The notes under the pieces are model-generated. The model was given only the letters and a program-made list of their open reading frames with translations, made no database searches and was not told where the DNA came from. The position numbers were made by a program, and so were the translations under genes. A DNA stretch of 64,000 bases from Isoetes taiwanensis (lineage: Eukaryota > Streptophyta > Lycopodiopsida > Isoetales > Isoetaceae), in the NCBI GenBank assembly GCA_021234155.1, contig JAJEKV010000052.1, positions 9,317,284-9,381,283 on the forward strand, in the 5' to 3' direction. Shown here piece by piece: positions 20,430 through 34,015 of this stretch (within the stretch, counting starts at the first letter, position 1; every line of letters begins with the position of its first letter).

Positions 20430-22955
20430 ATGCAATTTTTCTATGGCTGTAATGCTCAATGTTAATGTGTTAATGTGAAACAGCCTCTGCTGGTCTTCTT
20501 GTGTTGGTCGCCTTTCTTTGTTGGAATTTTGTTGGACCTTGCATTGGTTTCGATTATCATCAGGGTGTTAGACATCTGTTTGAACCTACAGCTGAAGGTC
20601 AAACTACAAATCAGAATCTAACTTTCGGATTTGCAGTATTTAGTGCATGAACTGGAGGGAGAAGCATCTGGAGTCTAGGAGCTATGCTTGTTTTCAAACC
20701 TACCTACTTGTTTTAGCCTCCTACGTTTGTTCTAGTGATGCCAAATTCTTTGTGATGAGGCATACGTATGGATATAGGGTGGATTGCCAGTCCTAGATCA
20801 CCATCTTGAGTGAAACAAGTTACTTGCAAGCAGAATTTTAATTGCAAGATTGCAGGGATGCGTTCCTTTTAAGCTTTGACAGATTGCCAACATAGATCAT
20901 TGTTTAGTTTATAAATTTGACATTTCATTGAAGCTATGCCCCTTTGTACAATTGCATACAAAACCAAAAACCGTCCTGGCATAAAGTGAATAAATTATAA
21001 ATTCATAGCCATTGAACAAGAACAAAATCAACTCAGTATAGGTTCTACGTACTTGCAGAATATGTTGCACACATCCTGCAGAAACATATTACATGGTCTT
21101 TAATATTTCTAATGGAGCATGTGGATTATGATCTAACAAGAACTCTCAAACGGGCGTCTAATCAACAATGATGCCTATATGATGCATTCACATACACGGA
21201 CTTGAAGAAGTGCCTTATGCAAAACTGATTAGTTTGGGGAGTTCAAGATAGTGTATCCCAGCTTTGAGTTTTCAACTTATCAATAAGAATTTCCTTTCAA
21301 GCTTCATGCCTGGAGCTTCTTCCAGTCTTCATTTCTTGTGAATCTATCAATTCTTTCCTTGTCTAATGGAGCATTATCAGCATTGACTGCGGTTTCTAAC
21401 TCCCTATTTTGCAGTTGAATAGGAAGCTTGTGCAACATTGAGTGCTTTGTAATAATTCTAAGTGCAGTCCAGTTTGATGCATCTTATCAAAGCACTGCAA
21501 GTATAGTCTAAGTTTCCTATTCAATCATATGCCCTTAAACTGCATTAAAATAGTCCAAAAAAAACATCCCTGGCAAATAAAATTTCACAGCCAAGAAGAA
21601 GAAACAAGTTTATTGAATCTACAGAATATATAACAGATCCTGGTTGCAAGGCAGAAATATATTACATCATTTTAACCTCAAAGTCGAGCTACATCATTTT
21701 GGAATCCACAAAGGGACCGCTTTGTCTATCGGTAAGGCAGATTCAAACCAATAAGGTCAACTGTCAGAAAGAATATTATCACGTTATTGTTAAGCACAAG
21801 AGTAGAATTACTCAGTCCATATTACCTTGAATTCTTCCTGATAAAACAAGTAGAAAATAGTAACCATTAAAATCTCTTTCAGAATTCCAATAACGATGAT
21901 CAACGATATCTCTTATTCTCCCTTTGGCATGTTTTCAAGGGTTCCTGCTTTGGATTATTTATGCCATATTAATGCATATCCCTTTGAAAATCTTGGATGT
22001 TTCTATGCAACTCATTTATAACTTGAATGGGAAGACTCAAGGTACAATTGACCTAAGAATGACGTGGCCATATATGCAATGATTCATGTGGTAGATTAAT
22101 AAATATCGTAAAACAATTGTTCGCCAAAGTATGGCAGCATCATGCTTTCTGGCTTTAATCTCAAGTAAATCGGTTGTTTGCCATAGGCATATCAAAGACA
22201 TATGAAGGCATGAGTATACACACCATCTAACAATAACATCAACAAATTAGAAATTATAGCGACCAAACATATATGCAACAAAGCTAGGCATGGGCATGGT
22301 CTAAGGAAAGGGCTATGCTCATGCTAAGCCATTTTGGATTGTCCGAAGGGTCAAACCTTTTTTTGATGGTGATGCAACGTAAATATGGTACCTTCATACG
22401 AAGTAAGACATTTAGTTGCTCATCCACGACTTGCTAATTATGCATGGTTTTCCTGTGGATGGATATTGATTTTACTATAATCTTGAACCTTTTTGGCTTT
22501 TAGCAAATCTAGATTATATAGAACCTAATGCTACCATGGGGAAAATAAGCAAGTTGTTGACTCCTAGTCACTCCCTGCAAAACAAAAGCATCAATTACCA
22601 TTTGCATCCAATATTTCTTTCCGCCTGGCACACGATATCTATTGTTTAAATTTGGTTTTAACTACATGCCGAAAACTTTTTAGATTTTTTTTTCCAGGTT
22701 AGTTTTCTAAGGTCTAGAAGCTTTTAGCTGCCGGAAAACTTTCCAGGTATTCCAAAAATCGAGTTTGTGGCTTTGCGTTTGATTGCCAAATTCTAGGTTT
22801 TGGGGTTGCCTTATCGATTCCGAGACTTTCGCAAATGCCCATATCCCTTCTTGCAGCTGTCGCCCCATGCATGTTCGCCAATTGGATTGGCATGCTTTAT
22901 TCATCAAGTGCTTTGTAAATTTATGTGCAATAGATGGCATCTTGCAATTTGGAGT
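20430..22955. other. No gene recognised
   Basis: AT-rich DNA between the oleosin and the duplicated 23-kb segment. Six-frame reading shows only short frames with no domain. It could hold UTRs, introns or old repeats. Confidence 0.4.
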
Positions 22956-24555
22956 GGATGAATTGGCCTTTAGGTTGCAATTTCGGCCACTACCTTGGCT
23001 TACAGCTAGCTCCGGGGTTTCTGAAGGTGTGTTTGAACGTTTAACGGCAGATGGAACTGCAGAAAATCTAGAACAGGTTCGGTTCCAGTCTTGGCTCTGC
23101 ATAGACAGGGTTCTATGCAGCAATTCTATATCTTCACCTCAGGCTTTATGCTTCCATAAATTTGTAAGAATGATCTCTGTTGTTTCCAGAATCAATGGCG
23201 GTGGAGGCAAAATTTTGCTAAATATTGCCAGCGTGAAGAATCAGGTTATTTTGTATTGTCTTCTCCTTATCCAGCAGATGCACATTCTAAAGCTTTTAAA
23301 TTTTGAATGGCACTACACATGGCTGCTCTAATATTGCGAGGCCAAGGTATGCTGAACATTGTTTCTTTGCTGCCCAGTTGAGATGTTCTTAGACCATTTC
23401 TGAACTATAACATATAAATCTTGAAGACAGTTCGTTTGAAGACACTTCTTAGCTTCACTGTAATCCTGCAAGGTATGTGGTTAATAGATGTATTACTCGA
23501 TATATACCTTGCAAGATTATAATGAAGCTAAGCAATGTCTTCACATTTCTCATACCACTTTGTTTGGTCCTGCAAGCACCTATATGCACGCCCTTCTGCT
23601 AAACCTTGCAGGTACCTCTTTTAGTTTTTGCTTTGTGATTCTGAAATCTATATTCTGTGTTTCTTTTCACTGAATGTGGTCTTTTAATATTTGAGCATCT
23701 TTGATTCATTTGGATTCGGAAATGTAGACATGAGAGTTTCTTCAATTTGTTTTTGTTAGCACCCAAGTTATCATATGCATGCACTTCTAATAGCAAATGC
23801 TCATTGAGATTTCAGAATGGGCATATTCTACAATCGAACTGCCTCTATAATTGAGAGAAAACGCATGCCATTATCTCCAGCTCAACTTTCTTTTGTGTAT
23901 AGGATCTTTTAGAGGGTGAGTACGCAAACGTGCTACCATCCTCATCAAGATTTGTATTCATTGTTATATAAAAGCACACCATAACAACAGGATAAGACTT
24001 TATTTGCTAGGATGTCTTACTAGGATATACAGGCATCTTCCAGTTGATAGAACTTCTAAAATGGGCTGGTGTTTTGAGGCCAATGGATTATCCTCTAGGC
24101 TGCATCCGATACGGCATGTAATTTTCCCTTTTCAACATTTTCGTGCACATGCATATGATGATGATATTCAGATGATATTTTGCATTTTAGAGTCGACGGA
24201 TCCGCCTTGAGGTTGCGATGCCGGCCATTGCCTTGGTTTACAGCCAGCTGTGGGCATTTTGAGGGTGTATTTGAACCTTTAAAGTCACATGGAACCGTAG
24301 AAAATCAGTAGTAGTTCTGGCTCCAGTCTTCATTCTATGCATAGCCAGGGTTCTATGCAATTCTATGTCTTCATGTCACGGGTTATGCTTTCTATAATCT
24401 TTGAGATACCGTTGTTTTCCAGAATTAATAGTGGTGGAGACAGAACTGGCTAAATATTTGCCAGCACAAAAGAACCAAGTTATTCTGTACTTTTTTCTTT
24501 TTGCCCAACAGATGCACATTTTGAATCTTTTAAATTTTGAATGACACTGCACAGA
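22955..24555. repeat. Diverged direct duplication, 22955-23325 and 24195-24555
   Basis: The copies share GTTGC(A/G)AT..CGGCCA(C/T)T(A/G)CCTTGG, the CAGGGTTCTATGCA phrase, TTGTTTTCCAGAAT followed by (C/T)AATGG/TAGTGGTGGAG, and CAGATGCACATT(C/T)T. Copy 1 sits in a 182-codon open frame (22783-23331) that shows no known domain; copy 2 has stops in the same register. A repeat family, or an exon-bearing duplication of an unknown gene, are both possible. Confidence 0.65.
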
Positions 24556-27500
24556 TCTGCTCCAATATTGTCGAAATGATTGGGTTTGGTTCTGTCCTTT
24601 CATATCCAAGCCTTAAAACAACAGTAGTTGAATGTAAACTGTGGCTAACAACTGGCTTTTCAACACGGCCGTTGTGGCAAATAACAAGTATTTTTGCTTT
24701 CTTTTTTTGAAGTTCAAAATGACCATGCTCATTCTTATGGTGTCTTTAACATCAGGTACTTGGTGGAGCAGCTATGGTGGAGCAGGGTTAGGTTGCAAGT
24801 TGGATAACATCTGAATCCAACCAACTCTTCAATCCATTTTCATGTTCAGGGCTTAAACAAGTTTCAGCAAGCTTTTTGCACATCTAGCGGCATGGTGACG
24901 GTATCAGATTGTGGTCAAAATTTGTATTGTGAAATTTGTGGTCCAAATATCAGGTAACATCTTCTTTGTTTCAGTTTTGATGCTATACTGTAGAAATGCT
25001 AAAGTCTGAAGATCCTTTTGTTAGGTTCTATAGCGAACGTGTAAGAGTTAATTTATTTGACTGCTTTAGTTTATTTTTTAGAGGAAATATTTTTGCTTTG
25101 TGTTTGCTCTTCCTCAAAGTTCCTCTGAATTGCATCCTTCTCAGTTCTCAGTTTCATTCTCAGTTTCCAAAGGCTGTTCACTTCATTTTTTGTCTATAGG
25201 ATCATGTTCTATAAAAAAAACCCCATAGTTGAAAAGGAAAAGATCATTTTTGAAAGGGTTTATATTGAGGTGATAGTTTATAGGCAAGAACATATAACAA
25301 GAACGTGTCATCACAGAGTATCAAAAAGATAACCTATTATTGTTCTCATCGTTGTTGCTGCACCCATTTTTTGTGCTTATTTTACTTCTGCTTTGGGTTG
25401 TTTTTTACGTGGACTTGATTGTAATGCCTTCTTTGATTTGGCATCATTGCGTTCTTTGCTACTGCCTCTAGAGATTCATGGCAGACGCTTATCCAAGGAG
25501 GTATATGTGGCTAACGAATTTTTGCAAGTTTTCTTGCTGTTGTACAATAGATACCGCATTCAAAAATATCTTTGGCAAAAAAATGTTTCTACTTTGGACA
25601 TCCAGTAAAGCCTTAATCACTGATCCTTCTGGCAAAGCTCCATCTCTCTACTGCATCAGGAAGATCAAAAGTTGCAAATGTATTTTAACTACTTTATTAA
25701 TCTCTGTGCTTTTTAACCATGATCCTTATGCATTTAATATACTCCATTGCTTATGGCCTTATTGGTGGTATATCCCATAGCCTTATGTGTAATATGATTT
25801 CTTCAGCACATCTAAATATAAGACTGCTACAGAGCTATTTACATAGGGTCTTCTTTGCCTTGAGGCCTAAAAGAGTGTTTGCTCTATAATCTTCAGGTAA
25901 GACCTCTGTCCTTTGTTTTAAAGGTTAGAAGCTTTTGTGATATAATAATTTCTACTTGCAGGCGAGGCTTATGCTATGGAACATGCAGGGCAGGTTAGAG
26001 AGACTAAAAACCTTTGGGTGTTGCAGCTTACTGCTTATGAAAAGCTTTTGTATGCTAGATGTGCATGTGTGGCCCTGATGACGTTGTGAAGCAGATAAAT
26101 CTTTCTTTACGTAGCTACCTCAATTGTACTTCTTGATTCCTCTCATCACTGGATGTCACATGTTAGACTAATTAAGCATTATTCTTGCTACAAGGTAATT
26201 TCTATCATGTATAGTTCAAACCTCAAAACCGCTACAAATAAATTTTGTCTCTGGTATAGGGGAAAGCATAAGTGCCGATTGCTTTTACATTGTGCAAGTA
26301 TGTGGTCACGGATTTGCTCTTTTCATTTGAAGTTTTTGTTTTGTAATTTTCAATTTCTTTAGAAAACAAGGCTCCAATATGACAACTACAACACATGGAG
26401 TTGAGGGACGGCATCAAACCGGTTTTGTTTATTTTTAAATTCTTGCAAGGGTTATGGTGCTATAGTTCAAAAATTTCGCTCTTAGTTTGTGTAAATGTCG
26501 AGCCATCATTTTTTGCAATTGATTTCTACATTTTTCTGTTGCATCTTGATTCCTTTTCGTTTTCTATTTATTTGCAGGTGGTTGTGCCACATTTATGGTT
26601 TGTTGGATCCGTATCGAAACCACAATGCATTTTTCTAACAACCCAGTGTAAATGTATTCTTTTGGCCATTAGATCAGCAAGAACATGGACTTTTCTTTCC
26701 ACTATTCAACAGATTTGGAGCGATTTCATTTGATGTATGTTCTTTTTCTAGATATTTTTGTTGAGGGAAAGTAGACGAAGAAAACAAAATAATCTTTCTG
26801 GGGGGTTAGCAGTCTGGAGCTATTTATTGAGGTATAACTTGAGTTATTTGTCCCTTTTCTTCGTCCTTTCCACATATACGGCAATACCTATTATGTATTT
26901 TTCTCCAACTTTGTTAAAATATGAGAAAGCTTCAGAGTTAATCAGGCTGAGGAAGCAGAAGTTCTGCGATTATTGTTAGGTTATTATTTAATCTAGAATG
27001 AATGTGCTCTTTGCAAAGGTTCAAAAGGGTTGATCCTCCAGTGAATATGTTTATGGATTATTTTGGGCGTGAATTGTGAGCCTATACCAGTGGGTGGAGT
27101 CTATACACAGGCAGATGACATAATTTAGAGATGCGATGTTTAATTTTATGGATGCATTTGTAAATGAATAATCAGGATATCTGAGCTCGCAATGGCTTAA
27201 ATTGCTCTAAAAGCTCCTCATCAATTAATTATGTTAGCGGCAATCTTAGGAATATGCAGATATGCAAAGGTAGATGATAAAATTTATGCCAAGTTCATCA
27301 AATGTAAGCTAATGTAGGTTATTTTGTTTCCTATCCTGCAGGTGCCCTCAGAATCTAGAATTTTGAAAATCTATTTCAGTGATGATGATGCGCCTCTAAT
27401 ATTTTGTCGTGTTTACAGCTTGGAATGCTTGGTCTTTTATTCTTGAGTCTAAACAGTGTTCCTTTGGTTTAGGAAAAGTTGGTATTGTAATTGCCAATGA

Positions 27501-28015
27501 CATCATTACTTACAATTTGAGTTTTAGGTAATAAAGCTCAAGCACAAAGGATTGGGAGTTCGACCTGCATATATGTATGCTTGGGGAGTGAGTTTAAACT
27601 GATATTTGTACCTTCATATACTTTTCACCAATTTTCGTGTTTGCAATATAATTTTTTACTATTTTGAAGTTTGGGATTTCATTTGCGCATGGTTTGTGGC
27701 CCTGTTTTAATTTCATCTCATATTTTTGTTGGATGAGTGGTTAGATGTTTGGGGGCTTCTTCACTTGCATCCATTTTCGACTTGATTGTGTGTTGTATAT
27801 CTCGACTTCACAACTCTTATTAGGTGGTTATAATGGGGCAGTGGCTATGCCACCAGGCTTATTAGCTTTGCAAACAATGGGTAGATCTAAAAATAAAGTT
27901 TCCTGCAAATTCTAGGCCTTCTTTTATTGCACAATTGATAAAATGCATTTGGTATTTAATGATAACCTTTTTGTTGATTGTAACAGGTTTTCACGGTGAT
28001 GCATATGGACTGCTA
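24556..28015. other. No gene recognised
   Basis: AT-rich, with many short open frames and pyrimidine-AG acceptor-like sites but no protein motif. Short coding-like patches (for example VSDCGQNLYCEICGP at about 24898-24955, followed by GGTAA) may be relics or exons of an unrecognised gene. Confidence 0.3.
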
Positions 28016-28020
28016 TCAGT

Positions 28021-28240
28021 TACCATCAGTCAACTATCCTAATAGCAAAAGTTTTCTGTGACACCATTATTTCGCATATGTAACTACAGTCACCATCAGT
28101 TGAACTATCCTAATAGAAAAAGTTTTTCGTGACACTATTATTTTATATAGGTAACTGCAGCCACCATCAGTTGAACTATCCTAATAGAAAAAGTTTTTCG
28201 ACACCAATCTTCTGCATATGTAACTGCAAGAAAAGTACCA
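28021..28240. repeat. Three tandem 70-bp units
   Basis: Units start at about 28021, 28091 and 28162 with (C/T)ACCATCAGT, continue with AACTATCCTAATAG and AAAAGTTTT, and end GTAACT(A/G)CAG. A shorter two-copy repeat with ATACAGTTGATTTTC and AAGTCACCATTT follows at 28266-28335. Confidence 0.85.
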
Positions 28241-28359
28241 TATATTGTAGACAGGTAAACACGAAAATACAGTTGATTTTCAAAGTCACCATTTACAGTA
28301 GACAAATACAGTTGATTTTCCAAGTCACCATTTTAAGCCACATTAAAGTGTAACTATTT

Positions 28360-29277
28360 AGCTTGCACTTAGAAATATGTCAAAGCTTCTTCAATAGCAT
28401 CGGTGAGAGGCTTTACATATTTGCCATCCCTGAATATATGAGGCACATACATTTCATGTTACTTAATAAAGGTTCAATATTATGTTCATCATAAGCTTAA
28501 ATGATGGAATATACCTGTGACCTAACTTACTACACCAATAGAACACACATGAATCGATGTCATGAGTGTGTTTTTTTCCCCACTTCATCGTGTCAACTAA
28601 TTTGTCAAAATGCTCTTATGTGATTGTGCTTTAGTATGCGTGCACATTTAATATGTTGAGAATGCATATAATTCACGTCTTGGGGCTTAGCAAAATTTAT
28701 AGCATGGTTGGCTTGATAAAATTGATGAATCCTTAGTCTATCTCATAGGAAATTGTGGAGTGGAATGGATCATTCATATCCAGGGATAAATGCACATTAT
28801 GACAAGCTTAAATTTGATAGTGTTGCTCCAAACTCAAATAGTGGGGTTCTCTTCTTGATTTTCTTTGTGGATGGGACAATTAACAAGCAAAAGACACTCC
28901 ATTTGCGATGCCTATTGTGACTGACACAAACCTCAACTCAAGTGGATGCCAAAGATGGTTGTACAACATGTCACATGTGAATGCCAACGTTTGACTTAGC
29001 TATCGAATCATAGGCTGCAAAACAATGAATTTAGTGCAATACCAGTTTCTTTCTTGCGGGTTGTTTATATAATTGAGTGCACGACATGCTTAAACAAGAG
29101 ATAAGTGTTTTCCTGAACAAACTATGCCTCACTGCCTTTTAAAGTTCGTTTTCAGGCTAAAGGTGTTTATGCTTTACGATTTGTCTCGAACCTTAAAGTT
29201 CGGAGGCAATACAATGGTCTGGAGCATGGATTCTTGGGAAAACCTGTCATTGTCACCTACTATACATTTGTATTTAT
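28360..29277. other. No gene recognised; upstream part of a probable Helitron
   Basis: AT-rich with no protein domain seen. If the Helitron 3' end at 29306 is real, some or all of this stretch is its body. I could not locate a 5' TC terminus. Confidence 0.3.
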
Positions 29278-29306
29278 GCCCGGCAACGCCGGGCACCCGT
29301 TACTAG
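29278..29306 (+). mobile_element. Helitron-like 3' terminus
   Basis: It matches the canonical Helitron end. A GC-rich perfect hairpin GCCCGGC-AAC-GCCGGGC (29278-29294) is followed by eight bases, then the terminal CTAG (29303-29306), and T is the next base, consistent with insertion between A and T. No Rep/helicase ORF is visible upstream, so the element would be non-autonomous. The 5' end is not located. Confidence 0.65.
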
Positions 29307-30009
29307 TATATATTTCTTCCTTGATTTTGACCTGTTTTGACCATTGAATGGATTTGCTCTTGATTCCTAGGTCATGTCCAAATCATTTAGAGTATATCTC
29401 TGAATTATTGGCTTTTGTTTTGCTTATTTCTTGCTTTTGACCTATTGTGACAATTGAGTTGATATGCTGACATGCCTTAGAATGTTTGTTGCACAACTTT
29501 GGCGACCACCAAAATGTTTAAAAAACTATGTTTTGAAAGGCTTTAGGAGGCTCCCATATGTTGGAAACAAGAAGAAGGATGGTAGCCTTCAGACTTTAGC
29601 CGAAATTACTAACTAATTTTTTGTTTTTTAGATGTTTGGGAGGCTAGTTATGTGGAATTTGTATGATAACAAGCATAAACGGTAAAATTTACGTATTATA
29701 GTTTCTTGCAGCAAACTTACCTAGAGCACAGGCTTCATCATATTCTCCAAGCTACGTTAGATCTCTACATACTTCTTGAGGTAAGCTTTGTTGATCCAAA
29801 TGTTCGATCTTGTTGAATTCAAGCATGGCCTAAACGAAAAATTGCTTTAGGCACACGATGTAAATTTAGACTAGGCATAGTTTTTTAACTCCCTTCCCAG
29901 ATAAAGGTGTTTAACTAATCCTAGTCATGCATGTCTAATATTGAGATAGTAGCTACACAAGCATTACCAAAACAAGAGTTAGGCGGGGATGTTGCAATAG
30001 GCTACGGGC
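29307..30009. other. No gene recognised
   Basis: AT-rich stretch between the Helitron-like terminus and a LINE tail. No protein motif, tandem repeat or inverted repeat stood out. Confidence 0.35.
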
Positions 30010-31350
30010 ATCCAAATTGAAGTAAAGAAGTGAAGCGAAGTGAATTTCATTATTTCGTATTGTCAGACCATCAGGGCTATAAGGCCGATAATAGAAACCA
30101 ATACATCAAAAAATGAAACTTATCATCAAGCAAGTACTCATCATCTAGTATCTCGCCATCATTCTTCTCCATCTCATCTTCACTAGATTTATTACCATGT
30201 TTAATTGCTATCTCCATCTGTTCTGTCAGATCTAACAGAAAGCTTTCAATTGTAGTGACCGACATATAAAAAATTTGATGTAAGTTAGGCCCTTTGATGT
30301 TGAATCTATCTCACAGCGCTCGGTAAGCTGGCCAATTACTATTGCATGTTCTTCATCCTGTACCTCGTTCAATCCACATGCCCCGCAAGTCTGGTATTCA
30401 CATTGTATTTTGTACCATCTTTCAACTTCTATGCCGAGGTGGTGGACTCTAAGGGGCATCCCGCAAATAGCTTGAATCTTGGTCATGGGATTCATCTCCT
30501 CTCGATAGTGCATGCCAAATACATGCCAAATTCTCTCTCGCACCCTTTCCTGTATCCAATCTCGAATTTTACCTTTGTTGCTTGCTAGCTCTTGTATCAG
30601 AATGCCCCATTTTTTTTTACCAAATCATCCTATTTGCTTATCACCCCTTATCCATTATTGCTTTCAAAGCTAATCTTGGATTGCTTTCCTCATTTAAATT
30701 TCCTATCCTACTCAGATAGGTTAACACATAAAGCCTCAAATTGTAACTGCATCATGTCGCATACTATAGGATCTTTTTTGTACCCTTTCAATTTTGGGAT
30801 AGCTCTAATGATAGTCCACCCCCCATATTTCACAACCATATAGAACTATCGACTACACTAAGGATTTGAGAAGTGTTCACTTTAAGCCAAAATTGTAGAT
30901 ATTAGCTTTCAGGCACTGCTTTACATGGCAAAAAATGCCTTTATCCCCCTTTTACCTTTTGTTCTACTAGGCGGTTCCAATGGAAATGCTTATCTACAAT
31001 GAGTCCTAGATATTCATAAGAGTCTGTGATCTCCACCAGCTCTGCTTTATAGGTGAATGTATAGATTTTTTTTTTCCAAGTTTGTCACAAAGAGTACAAT
31101 CTTAGTCTTTCCTAGGTTAACCTTCATGTTTGTTGCATAAAAAAAGCTCCATTATTGTATACTCTCCTTACTTCTAGACAATAACACGATGTCATCTGCA
31201 TATAGCAATAGGACAAAGAAATATCTTGCAAGATGGATGCCATTTGCACTCTACATGGAGATCCATCTTTTTAAGTCATATATAAAAGTCCCAAATGAGC
31301 ATAAGCGAGAGAGAGCATTCTTGCTTAACTCCGATATGACTTTTCACTTG
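30010..31350 (-). pseudogene. Non-LTR retrotransposon reverse transcriptase (dead LINE)
   Basis: Minus-strand remnants are spread over several frames. They include a GVKQECSLSL...FIYDL stretch (about 31330-31260), equivalent to the RT GVRQGCPLSP motif; the catalytic LLYADDIVLLSRS (YADD at 31202-31191); VNLGKTKIVLFV; and YEYLGLIVDKHFHWNR (about 31020-30970). After a degraded stretch comes the C-terminal cysteine motif GACGLNEVQDEEHAIV (about 30390-30345), then an acidic tail. The 3' end is a purine/pyrimidine tail (TTCACTTCGCTTCACTTC on minus, 30010-30040). Stops and frameshifts are many. A related C-terminal relic lies at 43190-43690. Confidence 0.75.
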
Positions 31351-31404
31351 TTCTTCATGTTGTTGAATAGAAATGTTAACTTTACTAATACCTTCTCATT
31401 GTAA

Positions 31405-33320
31405 CATTCCTAATCGACATGCCCTTAACCAACTGTGCGAAACTGCCTACACGTTTATGAGTAGTTGCTTCTACCAATTTATGCCAGTGTCTCGGGAATG
31501 CGACACCAAGATCCACTCAAGCAGTTTCCCATGGGTCCGTTACCATCTCTCCCACTAGAACTATGCTCATCCTCAAGCATCACAAGACCGTAGACCATAC
31601 CATCCCATGGTGTCCAAGACCAAGCCATACCATCCAACAGTATCTGATGTAACATTCCTAACCGACATGCCCACATATTCAATTCTTGTCCATCTCATCT
31701 CTCAAGCAATTTCAACCATCTTGGTTCAATAGTGGCCCTTCCGGACAGATTCTGACTTGACCCATCACGCGTTAGGTGCGGATTCTTCCCCTTTAATCCT
31801 TTAATCTTATTATTCTTCCTATTCACGCATCCCTTGACCAAATCGACACTCTCTTGTCCAAATTCGGCCCCTTTCAAGCCATTTTGACATGACATGTATG
31901 CCGTTTGCATGGTCTCTTAGCTCCCTTTCTTTCAAGTCTTTCGATCCAACATGGAATTTCAATATTTTTACAGTTGCAGATGCTCTCAATAAGGAAGATA
32001 CATGCCAAACTAACCATAAACCTCGTCGAATTTTGACTCTGATTAATCCATACACAATCCACATTACCAATTTAAGCTTTCATCCTTTTGTGCAGAATAT
32101 TATCTTGCATTCCCAGCTAGTAGATCAAAGCAATCACATAATTATCCCTTTGAAAAATCAAAGAGAAGCTTAGACTTCAGGTATTTAGCCTCCAATGACT
32201 TTAAGAATGTAAATTCAAGCTTACCCTTAGCTCACATACATATGCAAATCTAGCCATCGTAACATTTGAAACCTCAGATGAATTCACAGAAAAGCAACCA
32301 TCTAATAGAAGAAGATCGGATGACGTCTTTGATATAATCTTCAATCTCTTGCCTCCTCGGTGTATCCAACGGAATCCTTCTCAGTCTTTTCTGCTCTACA
32401 AAACTTGTTCCTGTAAGAATCCTTTCCTAAAAAGGCAAAACCCTTGCCTTATATGCTCTCTATGCATGCTTGCATGCCAAGCATGTGTATGTACGCACAT
32501 AAGTACATATACTGGCCCATCAAGTGGCCAGACCGTTATAGTCTCCCCTTCTAAAATTTAATCCATGTCCTCCATGGTCGATCATAGGTCTACTAAAGCA
32601 TTCTTTGATTCAAACTTCTCAAAACTAGCATAGCTCTAGCAAAATGGAAACTTCATTTGGTGTAGAAACTTACCCTAGCAATATCATCTTGATCTTATCA
32701 ACACCACCCTAGAGGTACAACTGCTGTCTATTTAAGAAAAAAAATGTCACAAGAAAACGTTACCTTAGCATGAACAATAGCAATTTGCTACATGGATAAT
32801 TTTGCCTTAGCACCTTCATGCTAACCACCTCTAGATACTACTCCTCCCTCTGAGGATACCATATCCAGATGTCTCTGAAAGAAAAACCATTAGCATTATA
32901 ATTTCTCAACCTCAACTTAATATGTCATCATAATGTCAACACCCAAAGATCCAACTTCACCCTCGAGTGAATCCTGGTGTCGTGTTCCCAAGGCACCAGC
33001 ATAAATGGGTAAAAGCGACTATTCATAAATATTTAGATGGTTTCGCGCAGTTGGTTAAGGGCATGTCGGTTAAATGAGAACGTCTAGATGGTTTTGCCCA
33101 GTTGGTTACTGACATGCCTTAACCAACTGGGCAAAATTGTCTAGATGTTTTTGAATGGTCGCTTTTACACATTTATGCCAGTGTCTTGAAAATGCAACAC
33201 CAAGATCCACTCAAGCGGCTCTCCCATAGGTCTGTTACAATCTCACCCACTAGAACTATGCTCGTCCTCGAGCATCACAAGACCATATAGACCACAATAT
33301 CCCATGGTGTCCAAGACGAA
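31405..33320. repeat. Direct repeats 31405-31626 and 33105-33320, possible LTR remnants
   Basis: Two copies about 1.7 kb apart share ATGCC(C)TTAACCAACTG, TTTATGCCAGTGTCT, CACCAAGATCCACTCAAGC, CCCACTAGAACTATGCTC and CCCATGGTGTCCAAGAC. A partial third start lies near 31653. Spacing and length would fit LTRs of a small retroelement, but TG/CA ends, target duplication and coding were not found in the interval 31627-33104. Confidence 0.55.
33083..33145. repeat. 26-bp inverted repeat
   Basis: Arms 33083-33108 and 33120-33145 (TCTAGATGGTTTTGCCCAGT... and its near-perfect complement) with an 11-base loop. The transcript would form a strong hairpin. It lies at the edge of the second direct repeat. 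Confidence 0.8.
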
Positions 33321-33339
33321 ACTCCAGAAGAGGGGTTTC

Positions 33340-34015
33340 CTACCCCTTCAGAGGGTTGGACTAGACCATCATATCATTTACTTCTAGAAGGTAGTTGGTA
33401 TAGGGGATGCGCGTTTGCCCAATCTTGCTTTGGCTATAGGAATGGGTTCATAGCACCTCAAAGCTTGCTGGAAGGACAAGCAAGCTCAGTGGTTCTCACG
33501 GTGGAATGTACAGGCATATAGATGCATGCAGGTACGGACAGAGAAGGGCCACGATGCATTGAGACAGTACCTTGATGCTTGCTTCCTTAGCAAGCTCTGG
33601 AATGTAGATGCTTTGACGCATGTCAAGATGGCAAACTATCGGCAACAAGTCAATCCCAGGCTCACACGAGACTCACAACACTAATTGTGCACCCATTTGC
33701 CCATGAAGAAGCGCAGACTGATAGCTTCCATCCACACGGGTGCGCATCGCCTTCGCATTGAGACAAGCGGATGGACTTGGGCTGCCAACAGGGTGCCATT
33801 GAGGATGAACACCATGCCCTTCAGACCTGCCCGACATTCGACCATATCCGGGCAAGGTATGTTCAGTTAGTTATACCTGACCAGACGTTGCATGTGCTAT
33901 TGAACATGACCTCCATGGGCTTGTTTAGGAGGTTATGGATACACAAACTCTGCTCCTCCGGGACAATGTTAAATTGTCTCATACGATTGTACAGTCTACC
34001 AGCATATTTATTACT
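33340..34015 (+). pseudogene. LINE ORF2 C-terminal fragment (plus strand)
   Basis: Two frames carry a typical LINE C-terminus. HRLRIETSGW is followed, after a frame change, by GAIEDEHHALQTCPTFDHIRARY, the H...C zinc-knuckle region seen in plant LINEs, then VVIPDQTLHVLLN-like residues. The minus-strand fragment at 39805-39572 has the matching HIRARYARLVVPHQALHELL, so both are one family. The 3' UTR and tail are missing here because a foldback element follows at about 34016. Confidence 0.65.
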
